Assembly (NCBI RefSeq): GCF_002007205.1
Contig: NZ_LAZS01000012.1
Span: 186,001-250,000, forward strand
DNA from: Ensifer adhaerens
Lineage (GTDB): Bacteria > Pseudomonadota > Alphaproteobacteria > Rhizobiales > Rhizobiaceae
Direction: 5' to 3'
DNA: 64,000 nucleotides
The notes beneath the pieces are model-generated. The model was not told the origin of the DNA, did not search any database, and saw only the letters and a list, made by a program, of their open reading frames with translations. Each line of letters begins with the position of its first letter. Position 1 is the first letter of the stretch. The translations under genes and the position numbers were made by a program. Shown here in pieces: positions 43,412 through 53,494 of the stretch.

Positions 43412-44389
43412 CGCTCTTTGGAATGCCCTGCTCGGAGATGATTTGGTGTTGGATTAAAAGTGCGTGAGAAATAGATCAATTGCAAACATGTTTTATGATG
43501 TGAACGGAAGCTCGCCAGGCGCAAAACGGCATCAGGGGTGACCCACGGGCCATATACGGCAAAGAAGGCGCTTTAGCGGGCTTCTGTGACCAAAACTGTG
43601 CGAAATCGGCCGACATGAGGGGCAACAAACGCCCGCTTTTCCAGGAAGCCAGAGATTGGAGAAACCTACCGGACGTATGGCCCTCGGGGTGGACCCAAGG
43701 ATCGGGCCAGGCCATTCTATGAAGCAAGTGATTCTCCCGCGGCGATCCGTGGGATCGAAGTTTTACCCGCCCGGGTCCCATGACAAACGTTACTGATACC
43801 TATCGATAGTGATGGGACGTCGGAAGTGGAGTCCGAATGGCGGAAATATGAGCGTTGTTAGCTTCCGTATACAAAATTATTGACGTTAATTCACATGGTT
43901 AATGGATGATGAATTCACCATTTGGCGTGCTGCGAACAGTTTTAGACGCCGGTATCGCCCTGGCGCGACTCGACGAGCGAATTGTCCGCTGCCGGTCGGC
44001 GATCTGGATCGAGCGATCCCATATTGCCGATGCCTGCGCGTCGCGAGGGGGACGAGCCCAACGGTCGGGATAGTGTTGGGCGCAGTGAGCCAAATGGGCA
44101 AGGCTCATCCGTCTCTTGCAGACGTCTACGCGGCCAGTGCTGGAATAGTCTGGCCACGGAGGCCAAGGCAATTACCGACAGGCGAAGAGCGCCCGCCACC
44201 CAATTTGCACCGATTGCCCGCTGCGACCACGTTCGACACTGCGGCGTCGATAGCGCGTAGCAGAGGCGGCTTCCAGGACAGCGAAAAGCGCATCCTGGGG
44301 CGTGATGAGAGCAACAGCTTTTCTCGTTTCGGGCAGTCAAAGAGAACGTCATTCCTATAATATATAAAAATTATGTATTTAATGTATTT
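43412..44389. other. Intergenic region between recombinase and sulfur operon
   Basis: About 980 bp without a convincing gene. A recombination (res-like) site for the resolvase would be expected next to its start near 43.42-43.55 kb, where the DNA is AT-richer, but I cannot define subsites. A 10-bp palindrome CTATCGATAG sits at 43800-43809. The final 50 bp are very AT-rich and include CCTATAATATATAAAAATT just before the next gene, which likely is its promoter. Confidence 0.5.
44356..44361 (+). promoter_or_regulatory. Candidate -10 box of the sulfur operon
   Basis: A perfect TATAAT lies 29 bp upstream of the first gene in a short AT-rich island. The -35 position (about 44333-44338, GCAGTC) does not match the consensus, which would fit an activator-dependent promoter. 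Weak evidence. Confidence 0.35.
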
Positions 44390-45415
44390 ATGTCATCAAT
44401 CGTGGTGGAACCGCAAACCATGCCCTATCTGCTCAGCCTTCTCGACAAGAGTCCGGTCGATCCAGGAGGCACGCCGACACAGGCGCTGCATGCAACGGCC
44501 AACCTTGCTTCCAAGGCTGAAGAATGGGGCTACCATCGCTTCTGGGTCGCGGAGCACCACAACATTGCCGGCCTTGCGAGCTCTGCGCCGGAAATCCTGA
44601 TCGCCTATCTCCTCGCCAAGACGTCGAAAATCCGCATCGGGTCCGGTGGCGTCATGCTGCAGCACTACAGTGCCTACAAGGTCGCCGAGACCTTCAACCT
44701 GCTTGCCAGTCTCGCGCCGTCCCGGGTCGATCTCGGTGTCGGCAAGGCACCCGGTGGTTTTCCGTTCTCGACCAGGGCGTTGCAGGTCGGAGTCGATCCG
44801 GCTTTGCGGCCGAGCTTTCCCGAGCAACTAGCCGACCTCAACCGCTATTTGCTGGCAGAAGGCGGCTCGGCTTCGGAGCTGTTGGCGACGCCGCTGCCGC
44901 CGGTCGCGCCGGACCGTTTCTTGCTGGGCGCAAGCGTCGACAGCGCATTGCTCGCTGCCGAAAAGGGCTGGAAGCTTGTCTTTGCCGGTCATCTCAACGG
45001 CGACCCGGACAATCTGCAACGAACCTTCGACGCCTATGACCGCGCAACGAACGGCGAGCGGCCGCTCCTTGCTCTCGCAGCTTTCGCGGCCGAAAGCGAA
45101 CAGTGGGCGCGCGAACGCGTGGCAGACCTGAAAATTTTCAAGGTGCTGCTTGCAAATGGCCAGAGCGTCAATGTCGGCAGCGAGGAGCAAGCTGCCGAAT
45201 TCGCCCACCAGGCCGGAATCGCCGACTACCGCGTCGAGGAGAAGACTCCGAGCGTGCTCACCGGTACTGCGCGGCAGGTTCGCCAGGAACTCGACGATCT
45301 GCACCGACGCTACGGCATCAAGGAATTCGTCATCGACACCCCCGCCGTCAGCGCCAGTGAGCGCCTCGCTTCGATCGAACTCCTCGCGCGCGAACGAGTT
45401 TCTCTCGCCGCCTGA
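44390..45415 (+). CDS. LLM-class flavin-dependent monooxygenase (CmoO/YtmO-like)
   Basis: The 341-aa luciferase-like protein has the TIM-barrel signatures YHRFWVAEHHNIAGLASSAP and IRIGSGGVMLQHYSAYKVAE, then DLGVGKAPGG. LLM enzymes with AEHH are flavin-dependent oxidoreductases of the type represented by YtmO (CmoO) in Bacillus S-alkylcysteine operons. It heads a ten-gene operon. There is no good ribosome site before the ATG at 44390; the ATG at 44420 (MPYLLSLL), preceded by GGTGGA, is a possible alternative. The substrate is inferred to be an N-acetylated S-substituted cysteine or its product. Confidence 0.82.
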   Translation: MSSIVVEPQTMPYLLSLLDKSPVDPGGTPTQALHATANLASKAEEWGYHRFWVAEHHNIAGLASSAPEILIAYLLAKTSKIRIGSGGVMLQHYSAYKVAETFNLLASLAPSRVDLGVGKAPGGFPFSTRALQVGVDPALRPSFPEQLADLNRYLLAEGGSASELLATPLPPVAPDRFLLGASVDSALLAAEKGWKLVFAGHLNGDPDNLQRTFDAYDRATNGERPLLALAAFAAESEQWARERVADLKIFKVLLANGQSVNVGSEEQAAEFAHQAGIADYRVEEKTPSVLTGTARQVRQELDDLHRRYGIKEFVIDTPAVSASERLASIELLARERVSLAA

Positions 45416-45436
45416 ATTTTCCGGGAAGGATTTGCC

Positions 45437-46783
45437 ATGACCAAGAAGAACGTAACTTTCGGTATCATGCTGCAAGGGCCGGGCGGGCACATGAACGCCT
45501 GGAAGCATCCAAGCGGCCCGGCGGACGCAAGCGTCAACTTCGACTTCTTCGTCGAAACGGCGCGAAAGGCGGAGGCCGCCGGCATCGCCTTTGCCTTCGT
45601 TGCCGATGGCCTCTACATTAACGAGCAGTCGATCCCGCATTTCCTTAACCGCTTCGAGCCGCTGACCATCCTGTCGGCGCTCGCCGCTTCGACGTCTAAG
45701 ATCGGCCTGGTCGGCACCGTTTCGACCTCCTACAGCGACCCGTTCACCATCGCCCGCCAGTTTGCCTCGCTCGACCTCATCAGCGGTGGCCGCGCCGGTT
45801 GGAATGCGGTGACATCGCCGCTCGAAGGCTCCGGCCGCAACTACGGACGCGAACATCCGGAACATGAGCTGCGCTACGAGATCGCCGACGAGTATCTCGA
45901 TGCGATCAAGGGGCTGTGGGACAGTTGGGACGACGACGCCTTCGCACGTGACCGGGCAACCGGCGTTTACGCCGACAAGACGAAGCTGCGTCGGCTCAAT
46001 CACAAGGGACGGTTCTTCCGGATCGAAGGGCCGCTCAACATCGAGCGCTCCAGGCAGGGACAGCCGGTGGTGTTTCAGGCAGGCGCCTCCGATTCCGGCG
46101 TCCGGCTTGCGGGCAAGCATGCGGATGCCGTCTTCACCAATGGCGGCCCGATCGAGGACGCCAAGACATTCTACAAGCAGGTCAAGCAAAGTGCTGTGGC
46201 GCAGGGACGCAGCGCTGCCGGGATCGGCATCTTCCCGGGCATCGGCCCGATCGTTGGGGCTACGGCCGAGGAGGCGGAGGCGAAGTACCGCGCAATCCGC
46301 GATCTCGTGACGATCGAGGAGGCGTTGCTCTATCTCGGTCGCTTCTTCGATCATCACGACTTCAGCGCCTATCCGCTGGATGCGCCGTTTCCGGATATCG
46401 GGGATATCGGCAAGAACAGTTTTCGGGCGACGACCGACCGCATCAAGAAGACGGCGCGCGAAGCCGGAGCGACCCTGCGCGAGATCGCGCTCGATGTTGC
46501 AACGCCGAGAACGGCCTTCATCGGCACGGCCGAACATATCGCTAAGGAAATCATCCGCTGGATCGACGAGGATGCAGCCGACGGCTTCATCCTCGGCTTC
46601 CCGGTGATTGCCGAAGGTCTCGCCGATTTTGCCGCATATGTGCTGCCGATCCTGGAACGTCGTGGCTATTTCAAGCCGAGGCTCGAGGGCGAAACACTGC
46701 GCGATCATCTGGGGCTTCCTTATCGCGAGAGCCGCTACGCCGCCCCGGCAGCGGACGCGCGCGGAAGGGCCGTCGGGGCCTGA
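45437..46783 (+). CDS. NtaA/SnaA/DszA-family FMN-dependent monooxygenase (CmoJ/YxeK-like)
   Basis: The 448-aa protein belongs to the NtaA subgroup of bacterial luciferase-like monooxygenases: [71 protein letters not shown] and [13 protein letters not shown]. These use reduced FMN from a partner reductase to split C-N or C-S bonds. In Bacillus, CmoJ and YxeK of this type cleave the C-S bond of N-acetyl-S-alkylcysteines. It is placed between the LLM enzyme and an M20 deacetylase, matching that role. No flavin reductase gene is seen in the operon. Confidence 0.88.
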   Translation: MTKKNVTFGIMLQGPGGHMNAWKHPSGPADASVNFDFFVETARKAEAAGIAFAFVADGLYINEQSIPHFLNRFEPLTILSALAASTSKIGLVGTVSTSYSDPFTIARQFASLDLISGGRAGWNAVTSPLEGSGRNYGREHPEHELRYEIADEYLDAIKGLWDSWDDDAFARDRATGVYADKTKLRRLNHKGRFFRIEGPLNIERSRQGQPVVFQAGASDSGVRLAGKHADAVFTNGGPIEDAKTFYKQVKQSAVAQGRSAAGIGIFPGIGPIVGATAEEAEAKYRAIRDLVTIEEALLYLGRFFDHHDFSAYPLDAPFPDIGDIGKNSFRATTDRIKKTAREAGATLREIALDVATPRTAFIGTAEHIAKEIIRWIDEDAADGFILGFPVIAEGLADFAAYVLPILERRGYFKPRLEGETLRDHLGLPYRESRYAAPAADARGRAVGA

Positions 46784-46805
46784 CGGCGTCGGCGGAGACG
46801 GGCCC

Positions 46806-47993
46806 ATGAACCTCATCCTCACCGATATCCAGAGATCTGCCGCGGTCGAACGTGGCCTTGCCACCTTCATCGACGAGATCGTCGCGATAAGGCGCGACCT
46901 GCACCAGCACCCGGAACTCGCTTTTCAGGAAAAGCGCACCAGCAGCGTGGTCGGCGATCTGCTCGCCTCCTGGGGGTATGAGGTCAGCCGCGGTATCGCC
47001 GGAACCGGTATCGTCGCCACGCTCCGGAGCGGACAAGGCGAGAAGGCGATCGGCCTGCGCGCGGACATGGACGCGCTGCCGATCGAGGAAGCGACCGGGC
47101 TAGCCTATGCCAGCCGCCACAAGGGGGTCATGCACGCCTGCGGCCATGATGGGCATACGGCGATCCTGCTCGCCGCTGCCCGGTTTCTCGCGACCGAGGG
47201 GCGTTTCGACGGCACGTTGAGGCTGATCTTCCAGCCGGCCGAGGAAATCGGCGCGGGCGCCCGCAAGATGCTGTCGGAGGGCCTGTTCGAACGCTTCCCC
47301 GTGGACGCGGTTTTCGGCCTGCACAACTGGCCGGGGGTGACGGCCGGCCGTTTCGGCTTCGTCTCCGGGCCGGCCATGGCCTCTGTCGATCAGGCAAACA
47401 TTACCATCGTCGGCAAGGGGGGACATGGGGCCGAGCCGCATCTGACCGTCGATCCGGTGCTGGCGACGGCATCGCTGATCACTGCGTTGCAAAGCCTGGT
47501 GTCGCGCAATGTTGATCCGCAGGACATGGCCGTCGCCACGGTCGGCTCCATTCACGGTGGCCAGGCATCGAACGTCATTCCCGAGAGCGTTTCGCTGAAG
47601 CTCACTCTACGCGCCTTCAACGGCGATGTCCGGCGCCTGCTCGGGGAGCGTGTCCAGGCACTGGCGCGGGCACAGGCCGAGAGCTTCGGTGCGAAGGCTG
47701 AGGTCGACTACAAGCTGGGCTTTCCGGCGCTGGTCAACCACCCGGACGAAACCGCCTTCGCCCGCAACGTGGCGCTCCAGGCTCTTGGCCCCGAGGCGGT
47801 CGTCGCCGACTTCAGGCCGCGCACCGCCAGCGAAGACTTCGCATTCTTCCTGGAGGAGAAGGCCGGCAACTACGCCTTCGTCGGCAACGGCGACAGCGCG
47901 TCCCTCCACAGCGCTCAATACGACTTCAACGACGCGATCATCGCACCGGCGGCCCGCTACTGGGTTCGGCTGGTGGAAACCTTCCTCGCATGA
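46806..47993 (+). CDS. M20-family amidohydrolase, probable N-acyl-cysteine deacetylase
   Basis: This 395-aa metallopeptidase-fold hydrolase has RRDLHQHPELAFQE, GLRADMDALPI, MHACGHDGHTA (metal-binding Cys/His), FQPAEEIGAGARKML and the dimerisation domain with GGHGAEPHLTVDP. It is close to the hippurate hydrolase/N-acetyl-aminoacid deacetylase group (YxeP, SndA). In S-alkylcysteine salvage such enzymes remove the N-acetyl group after C-S cleavage to give cysteine. Start chosen at the ATG at 46806, 22 bases after the monooxygenase stop, with GGAGACGGG upstream. Confidence 0.88.
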   Translation: MNLILTDIQRSAAVERGLATFIDEIVAIRRDLHQHPELAFQEKRTSSVVGDLLASWGYEVSRGIAGTGIVATLRSGQGEKAIGLRADMDALPIEEATGLAYASRHKGVMHACGHDGHTAILLAAARFLATEGRFDGTLRLIFQPAEEIGAGARKMLSEGLFERFPVDAVFGLHNWPGVTAGRFGFVSGPAMASVDQANITIVGKGGHGAEPHLTVDPVLATASLITALQSLVSRNVDPQDMAVATVGSIHGGQASNVIPESVSLKLTLRAFNGDVRRLLGERVQALARAQAESFGAKAEVDYKLGFPALVNHPDETAFARNVALQALGPEAVVADFRPRTASEDFAFFLEEKAGNYAFVGNGDSASLHSAQYDFNDAIIAPAARYWVRLVETFLA

Positions 47994-48015
47994 CGACCAT
48001 GGGATGGCGAAAGAC

Positions 48016-48567
48016 ATGAGCGACACGTTTCTCTACACCACACCCCTCGATCCGCGCGCCAAGCCGCTGATCGACGAACTTATCTTTGAGTATGACAGCC
48101 GCTACGGCACCTACTTCAGCGAAGAAGGGGCGGCCGCCGAGATGAACCGCTATCCGCCGGAAGCTTTTGCGCCACCGCACGGCAACTTCGTGCTGTTGAT
48201 CCGCGACGGGCAAGCGATCGGTGGCGGCGCCTTCAAGCACTACGACGACCGCACCGCCGAGTTCAAGCGCATCTGGACGCGGTCAGATTTGCGCCGCCAG
48301 GGCCTGGCGCGAAAGGTGCTGCTCGAGCTCGAAGCGCAGGCGGCGCGCCAAGGCTATTCACGCATCTATCTGACGACCGGATTTCGCCAGCCCGAAGCCG
48401 TCGGCCTCTACCTTGCAAACGGTTACACCGCGCTCTTTGACGTCGAGGCCGAGCCCGAGGTCTACAAGACGCTGCCGTTCGAGAAGGACATCACGCATCT
48501 CCTCGTGTCGCTCGAGCTCATCGGCGACACGCCGCCGTCAAAGCCCCAAGCCGTGAACCACATCTAG
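48016..48567 (+). CDS. GNAT-family N-acetyltransferase
   Basis: The 183-aa protein has the acetyl-CoA-binding segment WTRSDLRRQGLARKVLLELE and RIYLTTGFRQPEAVGLYLANGYTAL, typical of GNAT enzymes. In the Bacillus ytm and yxe operons an acetyltransferase (SnaA, YxeL) first acetylates the S-substituted cysteine. This gene is well placed for the same first step. The ATG at 48016 is used; another ATG four codons upstream is possible. The next gene begins 42 bases later with a good ribosome site. Confidence 0.8.
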   Translation: MSDTFLYTTPLDPRAKPLIDELIFEYDSRYGTYFSEEGAAAEMNRYPPEAFAPPHGNFVLLIRDGQAIGGGAFKHYDDRTAEFKRIWTRSDLRRQGLARKVLLELEAQAARQGYSRIYLTTGFRQPEAVGLYLANGYTALFDVEAEPEVYKTLPFEKDITHLLVSLELIGDTPPSKPQAVNHI

Positions 48568-48609
48568 CACCAACGGCCGCCTCAACAGATTTCAGGAGAG
48601 GAATCCATC

Positions 48610-50385
48610 ATGGCAGTTCTGACCGATCTCGCCGGCGTGCCCGGCACCAGGCGGAGCAGCGAGCCGAACCCCGGCTACGCCCACTACCGCATCGTGCCGG
48701 CGCGCCACCCGGGGCGTGCGCTCGGGACGCTCTTTGCGGCTCTCGTCATTGCCGGCGTGCTTTATTCGGTCTTGACCAATCCGCGCTGGGGATGGCCGGT
48801 CTTCGCGCAGTGGTTTTTTGCCGAACCGGTCCTGGCAGGCCTCGGCCGCACCCTGCTTCTGACGGCGCTTGCGACCGTCTCCGGCTCGCTGCTCGGAACG
48901 GCGCTGGCGCTCGCCCGCGTATCGCGGTCGCCGCTGCTGTCGGGTCTTTCCTTCGGCTACATCTGGCTTCTTCGTTCCATCCCGCTGATCGTGCTGCTGC
49001 TGGTGCTCAACAATCTCGGCTATCTCTACGAGACGATCAGCATCGGCGTGCCATTTACCGACGCCGTGTGGTTCAACTACCCGACGACGCAGCTTCTCAC
49101 CCCCTTTGCCGCGGCTTTCCTGGGGCTGACCCTTAACCAGGCTGCCTTCTTCGCCGAGATCGTGCGCGGCGGCATACTGGCCGTCGACCAGGGACAGCAT
49201 GAGGCGGCAGCAGCTCTCGGCCTGCCTCGCCACCGCCAGGCCTTTCGCATCGTGCTCCCGCAGGCCATGCGCTCGATCCTGCCCACGGGCTTCAACGAGA
49301 TCATCGGTCTGGCGAAGAGTACGTCGATGGTCTACGTCCTGGCGTTGCCCGAGCTCTTCTATACGGTCCAGGTCATCTACCGCCGCAATCTCGAAGTCAT
49401 TCCGCTGCTGATGGTCGCGACCGTCTGGTACCTGGTTATCATGACCGGGCTGTCGATTGCCCAGCACTACATCGAGCGCTATTTTTCAAAGGGGGCTGTC
49501 CGCAATCCGGTGCCCCTGCCGTTCCAGGCGCTGATCGCACGTTTCCGCCGACCGTTGCCGGATGTCGCTCCCCAGACCACTGCCGTGGTCAAGACCGGCT
49601 TTCGCGACGCGCAGGCCTTTCGCTCCGGCGGTGCCGTGCATGTGCATGGCATCTCCAAGAGTTTCGGATCTCTCAAGGTTCTGGATGACGTCGAGCTGAA
49701 CCTTAGGGCAGGCAGCGTCACCGCCATTCTCGGTCCCTCTGGTTCGGGCAAGTCCACGCTGCTTCGAACGATCAATCATCTCGAACGCGTCGACGACGGC
49801 TTCATCTCGATCGACGATGAACTCGTCGGCTACAACCAGAAGGGCGACACGCTCTACGAGCTCAAGGAAAAGGACATCCTGAAGCGTCGCGCCGATATCG
49901 GCATGGTGTTCCAGAATTTCAATCTTTTCCCCCACTTGACCGTTCTCGAAAACCTGATTGAGGCGCCGCTCTACGTGCGCGGCCTTGGGCGAGACGAGGC
50001 GGTACGCATTGCCCAGGAACTGCTCGCTCGCATCGGCTTGAGCGACAAGATCAATGCCTATCCGCGACAGCTCTCGGGCGGGCAGCAACAGCGCGTCGCG
50101 ATCGCCCGTGCCTTGGCCCTCAAACCGAAGGTGCTGCTCTTCGACGAGCCGACCTCCGCACTTGATCCGGAACTCGTCGGCGAAGTGCTGGATGTGATCA
50201 AGGAACTGTCGCGAACCGGCACGACGCTGGTGATTGTCACCCATGAAGTTGGCTTTGCCCGGGAGGTTGCCGACACCGTGGTCTTCATGGAGGCGGGCCG
50301 GGTGCTGGAAGCAGGTCCGCCGGCCGAGATCTTCACGCATGCGAAACATCAGCGCACCCGCGAGTTCCTAGCGCGCGTCCTCTGA
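48610..50385 (+). CDS. Amino-acid ABC transporter, fused permease and ATPase
   Basis: One 591-aa chain carries both parts of a polar-amino-acid importer. Residues 1 to about 295 form a HisM/GlnP-type permease with about five membrane segments and an EAA loop ([21 protein letters not shown]). Residues from about 335 form the ATPase, with Walker [10 protein letters not shown] near 375, [14 protein letters not shown] (Q-loop region), the signature [15 protein letters not shown] near 488 and Walker [14 protein letters not shown]. The two are separate proteins in most systems. No second permease gene is present, so a homodimer is expected. The substrate is probably cystine or an S-substituted cysteine, inferred from the operon. 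Confidence 0.92.
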   Translation: MAVLTDLAGVPGTRRSSEPNPGYAHYRIVPARHPGRALGTLFAALVIAGVLYSVLTNPRWGWPVFAQWFFAEPVLAGLGRTLLLTALATVSGSLLGTALALARVSRSPLLSGLSFGYIWLLRSIPLIVLLLVLNNLGYLYETISIGVPFTDAVWFNYPTTQLLTPFAAAFLGLTLNQAAFFAEIVRGGILAVDQGQHEAAAALGLPRHRQAFRIVLPQAMRSILPTGFNEIIGLAKSTSMVYVLALPELFYTVQVIYRRNLEVIPLLMVATVWYLVIMTGLSIAQHYIERYFSKGAVRNPVPLPFQALIARFRRPLPDVAPQTTAVVKTGFRDAQAFRSGGAVHVHGISKSFGSLKVLDDVELNLRAGSVTAILGPSGSGKSTLLRTINHLERVDDGFISIDDELVGYNQKGDTLYELKEKDILKRRADIGMVFQNFNLFPHLTVLENLIEAPLYVRGLGRDEAVRIAQELLARIGLSDKINAYPRQLSGGQQQRVAIARALALKPKVLLFDEPTSALDPELVGEVLDVIKELSRTGTTLVIVTHEVGFAREVADTVVFMEAGRVLEAGPPAEIFTHAKHQRTREFLARVL

Positions 50386-50456
50386 GGACCCTGGCTGCCT
50401 GTCCCATAGGCGAGGTGTGCCGAAATAATCAACCAAGGATTGAAAAGGAGCAGAAA

Positions 50457-51401
50457 ATGAGAATGCTTGACACTGCAAAGTTGCTGCTTGCTGGCGTCGT
50501 CACCGCTGCGACGCTCGGTATCGCCACGGCCTATGCCGAGGAAAAGTTCGACCTCAGCCCCGATACCTCCAACCGCATTCGTACCGAAAAGAACGAGGCG
50601 GCGGTCAAGGCGATCGCTCCCGACTTCAAGTTCGTGAACCCTGGCAAGTTCACCGTTGCCGTCAACCCGTGGGATCCGCCGATTGCGACCTATGCCTCCG
50701 ACTCCAAGACCGTGGTCGGTGCCGATCCGGATATCGCTTCGCTTCTCGCCGACTCGTTCGGGCTTGAGCTGGAGCTTGTTCCCGTCGCCTGGGCGGACTG
50801 GCCGCTCGGCGTCAGCTCAGGCAAGTACGATGCTGTCATCAGCAACGTCACGGTGACGGAGGAACGCAAGGAGAAGTTCGATTTCTCCACCTACCGCAAG
50901 GACGTGCTCGGTTTCTTCGTCAAGTCTGACAGCAAGATCAACGAGATCAAGGAACCGAAGGACGTTGCCGGGCTCAAGGTGATCACCGGTGCCGGTACCA
51001 ACCAGGAGAAGATCATCCTGGAGTGGGACCGGCAGAACGTCGCCGCCGGGCTGAAGCCGATCGAGGTGCAGTACTACGACGACCGCGCCGCCGGCGACCT
51101 GGCGCTTCAATCCGGGCGTGCCGATGTCGAGTTCAATCCCAACGCGACGAGAGCCTATGCCGCTTCGATCAAGAACGACACCAAGGTGGTGGGCATCGCC
51201 AGCGGTGGCTGGCCGCTGACAGCCGAAATCGCCGTCACGACGCGAAAAGGGGCGGGCCTTGCCGATGCCGTCACCATCGCGCTCAACGATCTCATCAAGA
51301 GCGGCAAATACGGCGAAGTGCTGAAGCGCTGGAGCCTCGGCGCCGAGGCCGTCGACGCGGCTCAGACCAACCCGCCCGGCTTGCCGAAGAGCGGTTCCTG
51401 A
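50457..51401 (+). CDS. Amino-acid ABC transporter substrate-binding protein 1
   Basis: The 314-aa periplasmic protein has a signal peptide (LLLAGVVTAATLGIATAYA) and the family 3 solute-binding fold: KFTVAVNPWDPPIATYAS, VVGADPDIASLLADSFGLE, GKYDAVISNVTVTEERKEKF and GLKVITGAGTNQEKIILEW. The ATG at 50457 is chosen because AAAGGAG lies eight bases before it and the signal peptide follows. It serves the fused transporter just upstream. A second, clearly paralogous binding protein follows. Confidence 0.9.
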   Translation: MRMLDTAKLLLAGVVTAATLGIATAYAEEKFDLSPDTSNRIRTEKNEAAVKAIAPDFKFVNPGKFTVAVNPWDPPIATYASDSKTVVGADPDIASLLADSFGLELELVPVAWADWPLGVSSGKYDAVISNVTVTEERKEKFDFSTYRKDVLGFFVKSDSKINEIKEPKDVAGLKVITGAGTNQEKIILEWDRQNVAAGLKPIEVQYYDDRAAGDLALQSGRADVEFNPNATRAYAASIKNDTKVVGIASGGWPLTAEIAVTTRKGAGLADAVTIALNDLIKSGKYGEVLKRWSLGAEAVDAAQTNPPGLPKSGS

Positions 51402-51412
51402 TCCGACCTCAG

Positions 51413-51439
51413 CGGACCGGTGGCGTCGCCGCCGGTCCG
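51413..51439 (+). other. Intercistronic hairpin between the two binding-protein genes
   Basis: CGGACCGG pairs with CCGGTCCG around an 11-base loop, starting 11 bases after the first binding-protein stop. There is no T tract, so it is probably an mRNA-stabilising hairpin rather than a terminator. Such hairpins often raise the level of the upstream binding protein. Confidence 0.5.
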
Positions 51440-51469
51440 GCTTCTGCACTTCATCCGGAGACCTACAGC

Positions 51470-52405
51470 ATGAACGGCACGTCCCGCCTTCGCACTCTTC
51501 TTGCCGCCGCTGCGGCAGCTCTTCTTCATGTCGGCTCGGCGCAGGCCGATGCCGGCTTTGATCTCAGCCCCGAACAGCCCGGTCAAGTCCATGCCGTTCG
51601 CAATGAAACCGCGGTCGCGGCCATCCCCGCGGACTTCAAGTTCGTCACGCCAGGCAAGTTCACGGTCGCCGTCAGTCCGGGCGGGCCGCCGCTTGCCACC
51701 TATGCGACCGACGCACGCACGGTGATTGGCGCCGATCCGGAATATGCCGGTGCGGTCGCCAACAGCCTGGGCCTCGAGCTTGAGCTTGTCCCCGTCGCCT
51801 GGATCGACTGGCCGCTTGGATTGACCTCAGGCAAATACGACGCAGTTATCTCCAATGTCGGCGTCACCGAGCAGCGCAAGGAGAAGTTCGACTTTTCGAC
51901 CTATCGCCAGGGCCTGCATGGCTTCTTCGTCAGATCCGATAGCGGCATCACTTCGATCAAGGAGCCGAAGGATGCCGCGGGTCTCAGGATCATCGTCGGC
52001 GCCGGCACCAACCAGGAGCGCATCCTGCTCAAATGGAGCGACGAGAACGTTGCGGCCGGTCTGAAGCCGCTGGAGTTGCAATACTACGACGACGAGGCGA
52101 CGAGCCTCGTGGCGCTTGCCTCAGGTCGCGCCGACGTCATCGTTCAGCCGCATGCGCAGCTCGTCTTCATTGCCGCCCGAGACAACAACATCAAGCGTGT
52201 CGGGACCTTGAGCGCTGGTTGGCCGGAGCGTTCGGACGTGGCGATCACAACGCGCAAGGGCAGTGGGCTCGCCAGCGCTCTGACGATCGCCACGAACGGT
52301 CTGATTGCGGATGGCACCTACGGCAAGATTCTGGAGCGCTGGCACCTCCAGGAGGAAGCTTTGCCGAAATCCGAGACCAATCCACCCGGCCTTCCGAAAT
52401 TCTAG
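51470..52405 (+). CDS. Amino-acid ABC transporter substrate-binding protein 2
   Basis: The 311-aa paralogue of the preceding protein has a signal peptide ending at GSAQA and parallel motifs (KFTVAVSPGGPPLATYAT, GKYDAVISNVGVTEQRKEKF, GLRIIVGAGTNQERILLKW, ITTRKGSGLASALTIATNGL). Both end with NPPGLPK. It has diverged in the ligand region (for example RADVIVQPHAQLVFIA against RADVEFNPNATRAYAAS), which suggests a second ligand for the same membrane complex. Bacillus TcyJ/TcyK give a precedent of paired binding proteins. GGAG precedes the ATG. Confidence 0.9.
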   Translation: MNGTSRLRTLLAAAAAALLHVGSAQADAGFDLSPEQPGQVHAVRNETAVAAIPADFKFVTPGKFTVAVSPGGPPLATYATDARTVIGADPEYAGAVANSLGLELELVPVAWIDWPLGLTSGKYDAVISNVGVTEQRKEKFDFSTYRQGLHGFFVRSDSGITSIKEPKDAAGLRIIVGAGTNQERILLKWSDENVAAGLKPLELQYYDDEATSLVALASGRADVIVQPHAQLVFIAARDNNIKRVGTLSAGWPERSDVAITTRKGSGLASALTIATNGLIADGTYGKILERWHLQEEALPKSETNPPGLPKF

Positions 52406-52416
52406 GGAGCCTTGGC

Positions 52417-53448
52417 GTGACGCGAAACAAGATATCGATCAGTCATATCGGCTTCCTGAGCCCGGGCAACTACCCGGCGGACGACCCGTTGGATGGGCTG
52501 GAGAAGACCTTGGCGCTGCTGCAATATGGCGAGGCGCTCGGTTTTGCCAGCGCCTGGGTGCGCCAGCGACACCTGGAGCCCGGCATATCGTCGGCCGCCG
52601 CTTTTCTCGCGGCTGCGACTCAGAGGACCAGCCGCATCGAGCTTGGCACTGCGGTTATTCCGATCGGTTATGAGAGCCCGTACCGGCTGGCAGAGGATCT
52701 CTCGACCGTCGATGTGCTCTCTCGCGGTCGTCTGAACATCGGTCTCAGTGCCGGCCGCCCCTTGCATGTCGATCTGATCGGCCGCCTCGTCTTCGACGAT
52801 GGCTGGGAGAATTTCGACTTTACGCACGGGCGGGTTTTGCGCTTTGTCGATAATCTGCGCAGCCGACCGATCGGCGACGAAGACACCTTCATCAAGACGC
52901 CGTTCGGCCTGCAGCGCCCGCGGCTCCAGCCCCACGCCAAGGGACTGACGGACCGGATCTGGTATGGCGGCGGATCGCTGAAGTCTGCCGGATGGGCAGG
53001 GCGCCATGATCTCAACCTCCTGATCGGCAATGTCACGACCGGGGAAGGGACCGACGATTTCTTCCTCGCGCAGCGGCGTCAGCTTGAGACCTATCGCGCG
53101 GCGGGCGCTACAGAGAGAAGGGTCGCGCTTGGCCGGGTCATTGTTCCTTTGGATGGTGCGGACGAAAAAACGCGCAAGCGCTATCTCGACTACGCGGCCG
53201 CGCGCACCGAACGAACGCTGACGCCGCAGGGCGAGCGGCGGACGCTCTATGCCCGCGACCTTGTGGGCACGTCCGACGAGATCCTCGAACGGTTGTTTGC
53301 AGACCCGGTCCTGCCGCATGTCCGCGAACTCAGGCTCGAACTTCCCTACGAATTCGAGGACGAGGATTACCGCCAGATCGTCCATGACTTTGTTGCCCGC
53401 ATCGCTCCGGAGCTCGGATGGTCGCCGGCCGACCAGAAAGCGGCCTAG
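52417..53448 (+). CDS. Second LLM-class flavin-dependent oxidoreductase
   Basis: The 343-aa luciferase-like protein contains SHIGFLSPGNYPADDPLDG, GFASAWVRQRHLEPGISSAA and IELGTAVIPIGYESPYRLAED. It differs from the LLM enzyme at 44.4 kb: the usual AEHH is replaced by VRQRH. The start is a GTG at 52417 with GGGAG upstream, 11 bases after the second binding-protein stop. It probably oxidises another intermediate of the same sulfur pathway. I cannot name the reaction. Confidence 0.8.
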   Translation: MTRNKISISHIGFLSPGNYPADDPLDGLEKTLALLQYGEALGFASAWVRQRHLEPGISSAAAFLAAATQRTSRIELGTAVIPIGYESPYRLAEDLSTVDVLSRGRLNIGLSAGRPLHVDLIGRLVFDDGWENFDFTHGRVLRFVDNLRSRPIGDEDTFIKTPFGLQRPRLQPHAKGLTDRIWYGGGSLKSAGWAGRHDLNLLIGNVTTGEGTDDFFLAQRRQLETYRAAGATERRVALGRVIVPLDGADEKTRKRYLDYAAARTERTLTPQGERRTLYARDLVGTSDEILERLFADPVLPHVRELRLELPYEFEDEDYRQIVHDFVARIAPELGWSPADQKAA

Positions 53449-53494
53449 AAACGGTGGCCTCCGATGCGAGGCCTCGCAAAACAGGAACACATGA

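Noticed and set aside
43476-44352. Short open frames between the recombinase and the sulfur operon (about 100-150 codons, both strands)
   Set aside because: They overlap in several frames, have no ribosome sites or motifs, and codon use is unlike neighbouring genes.
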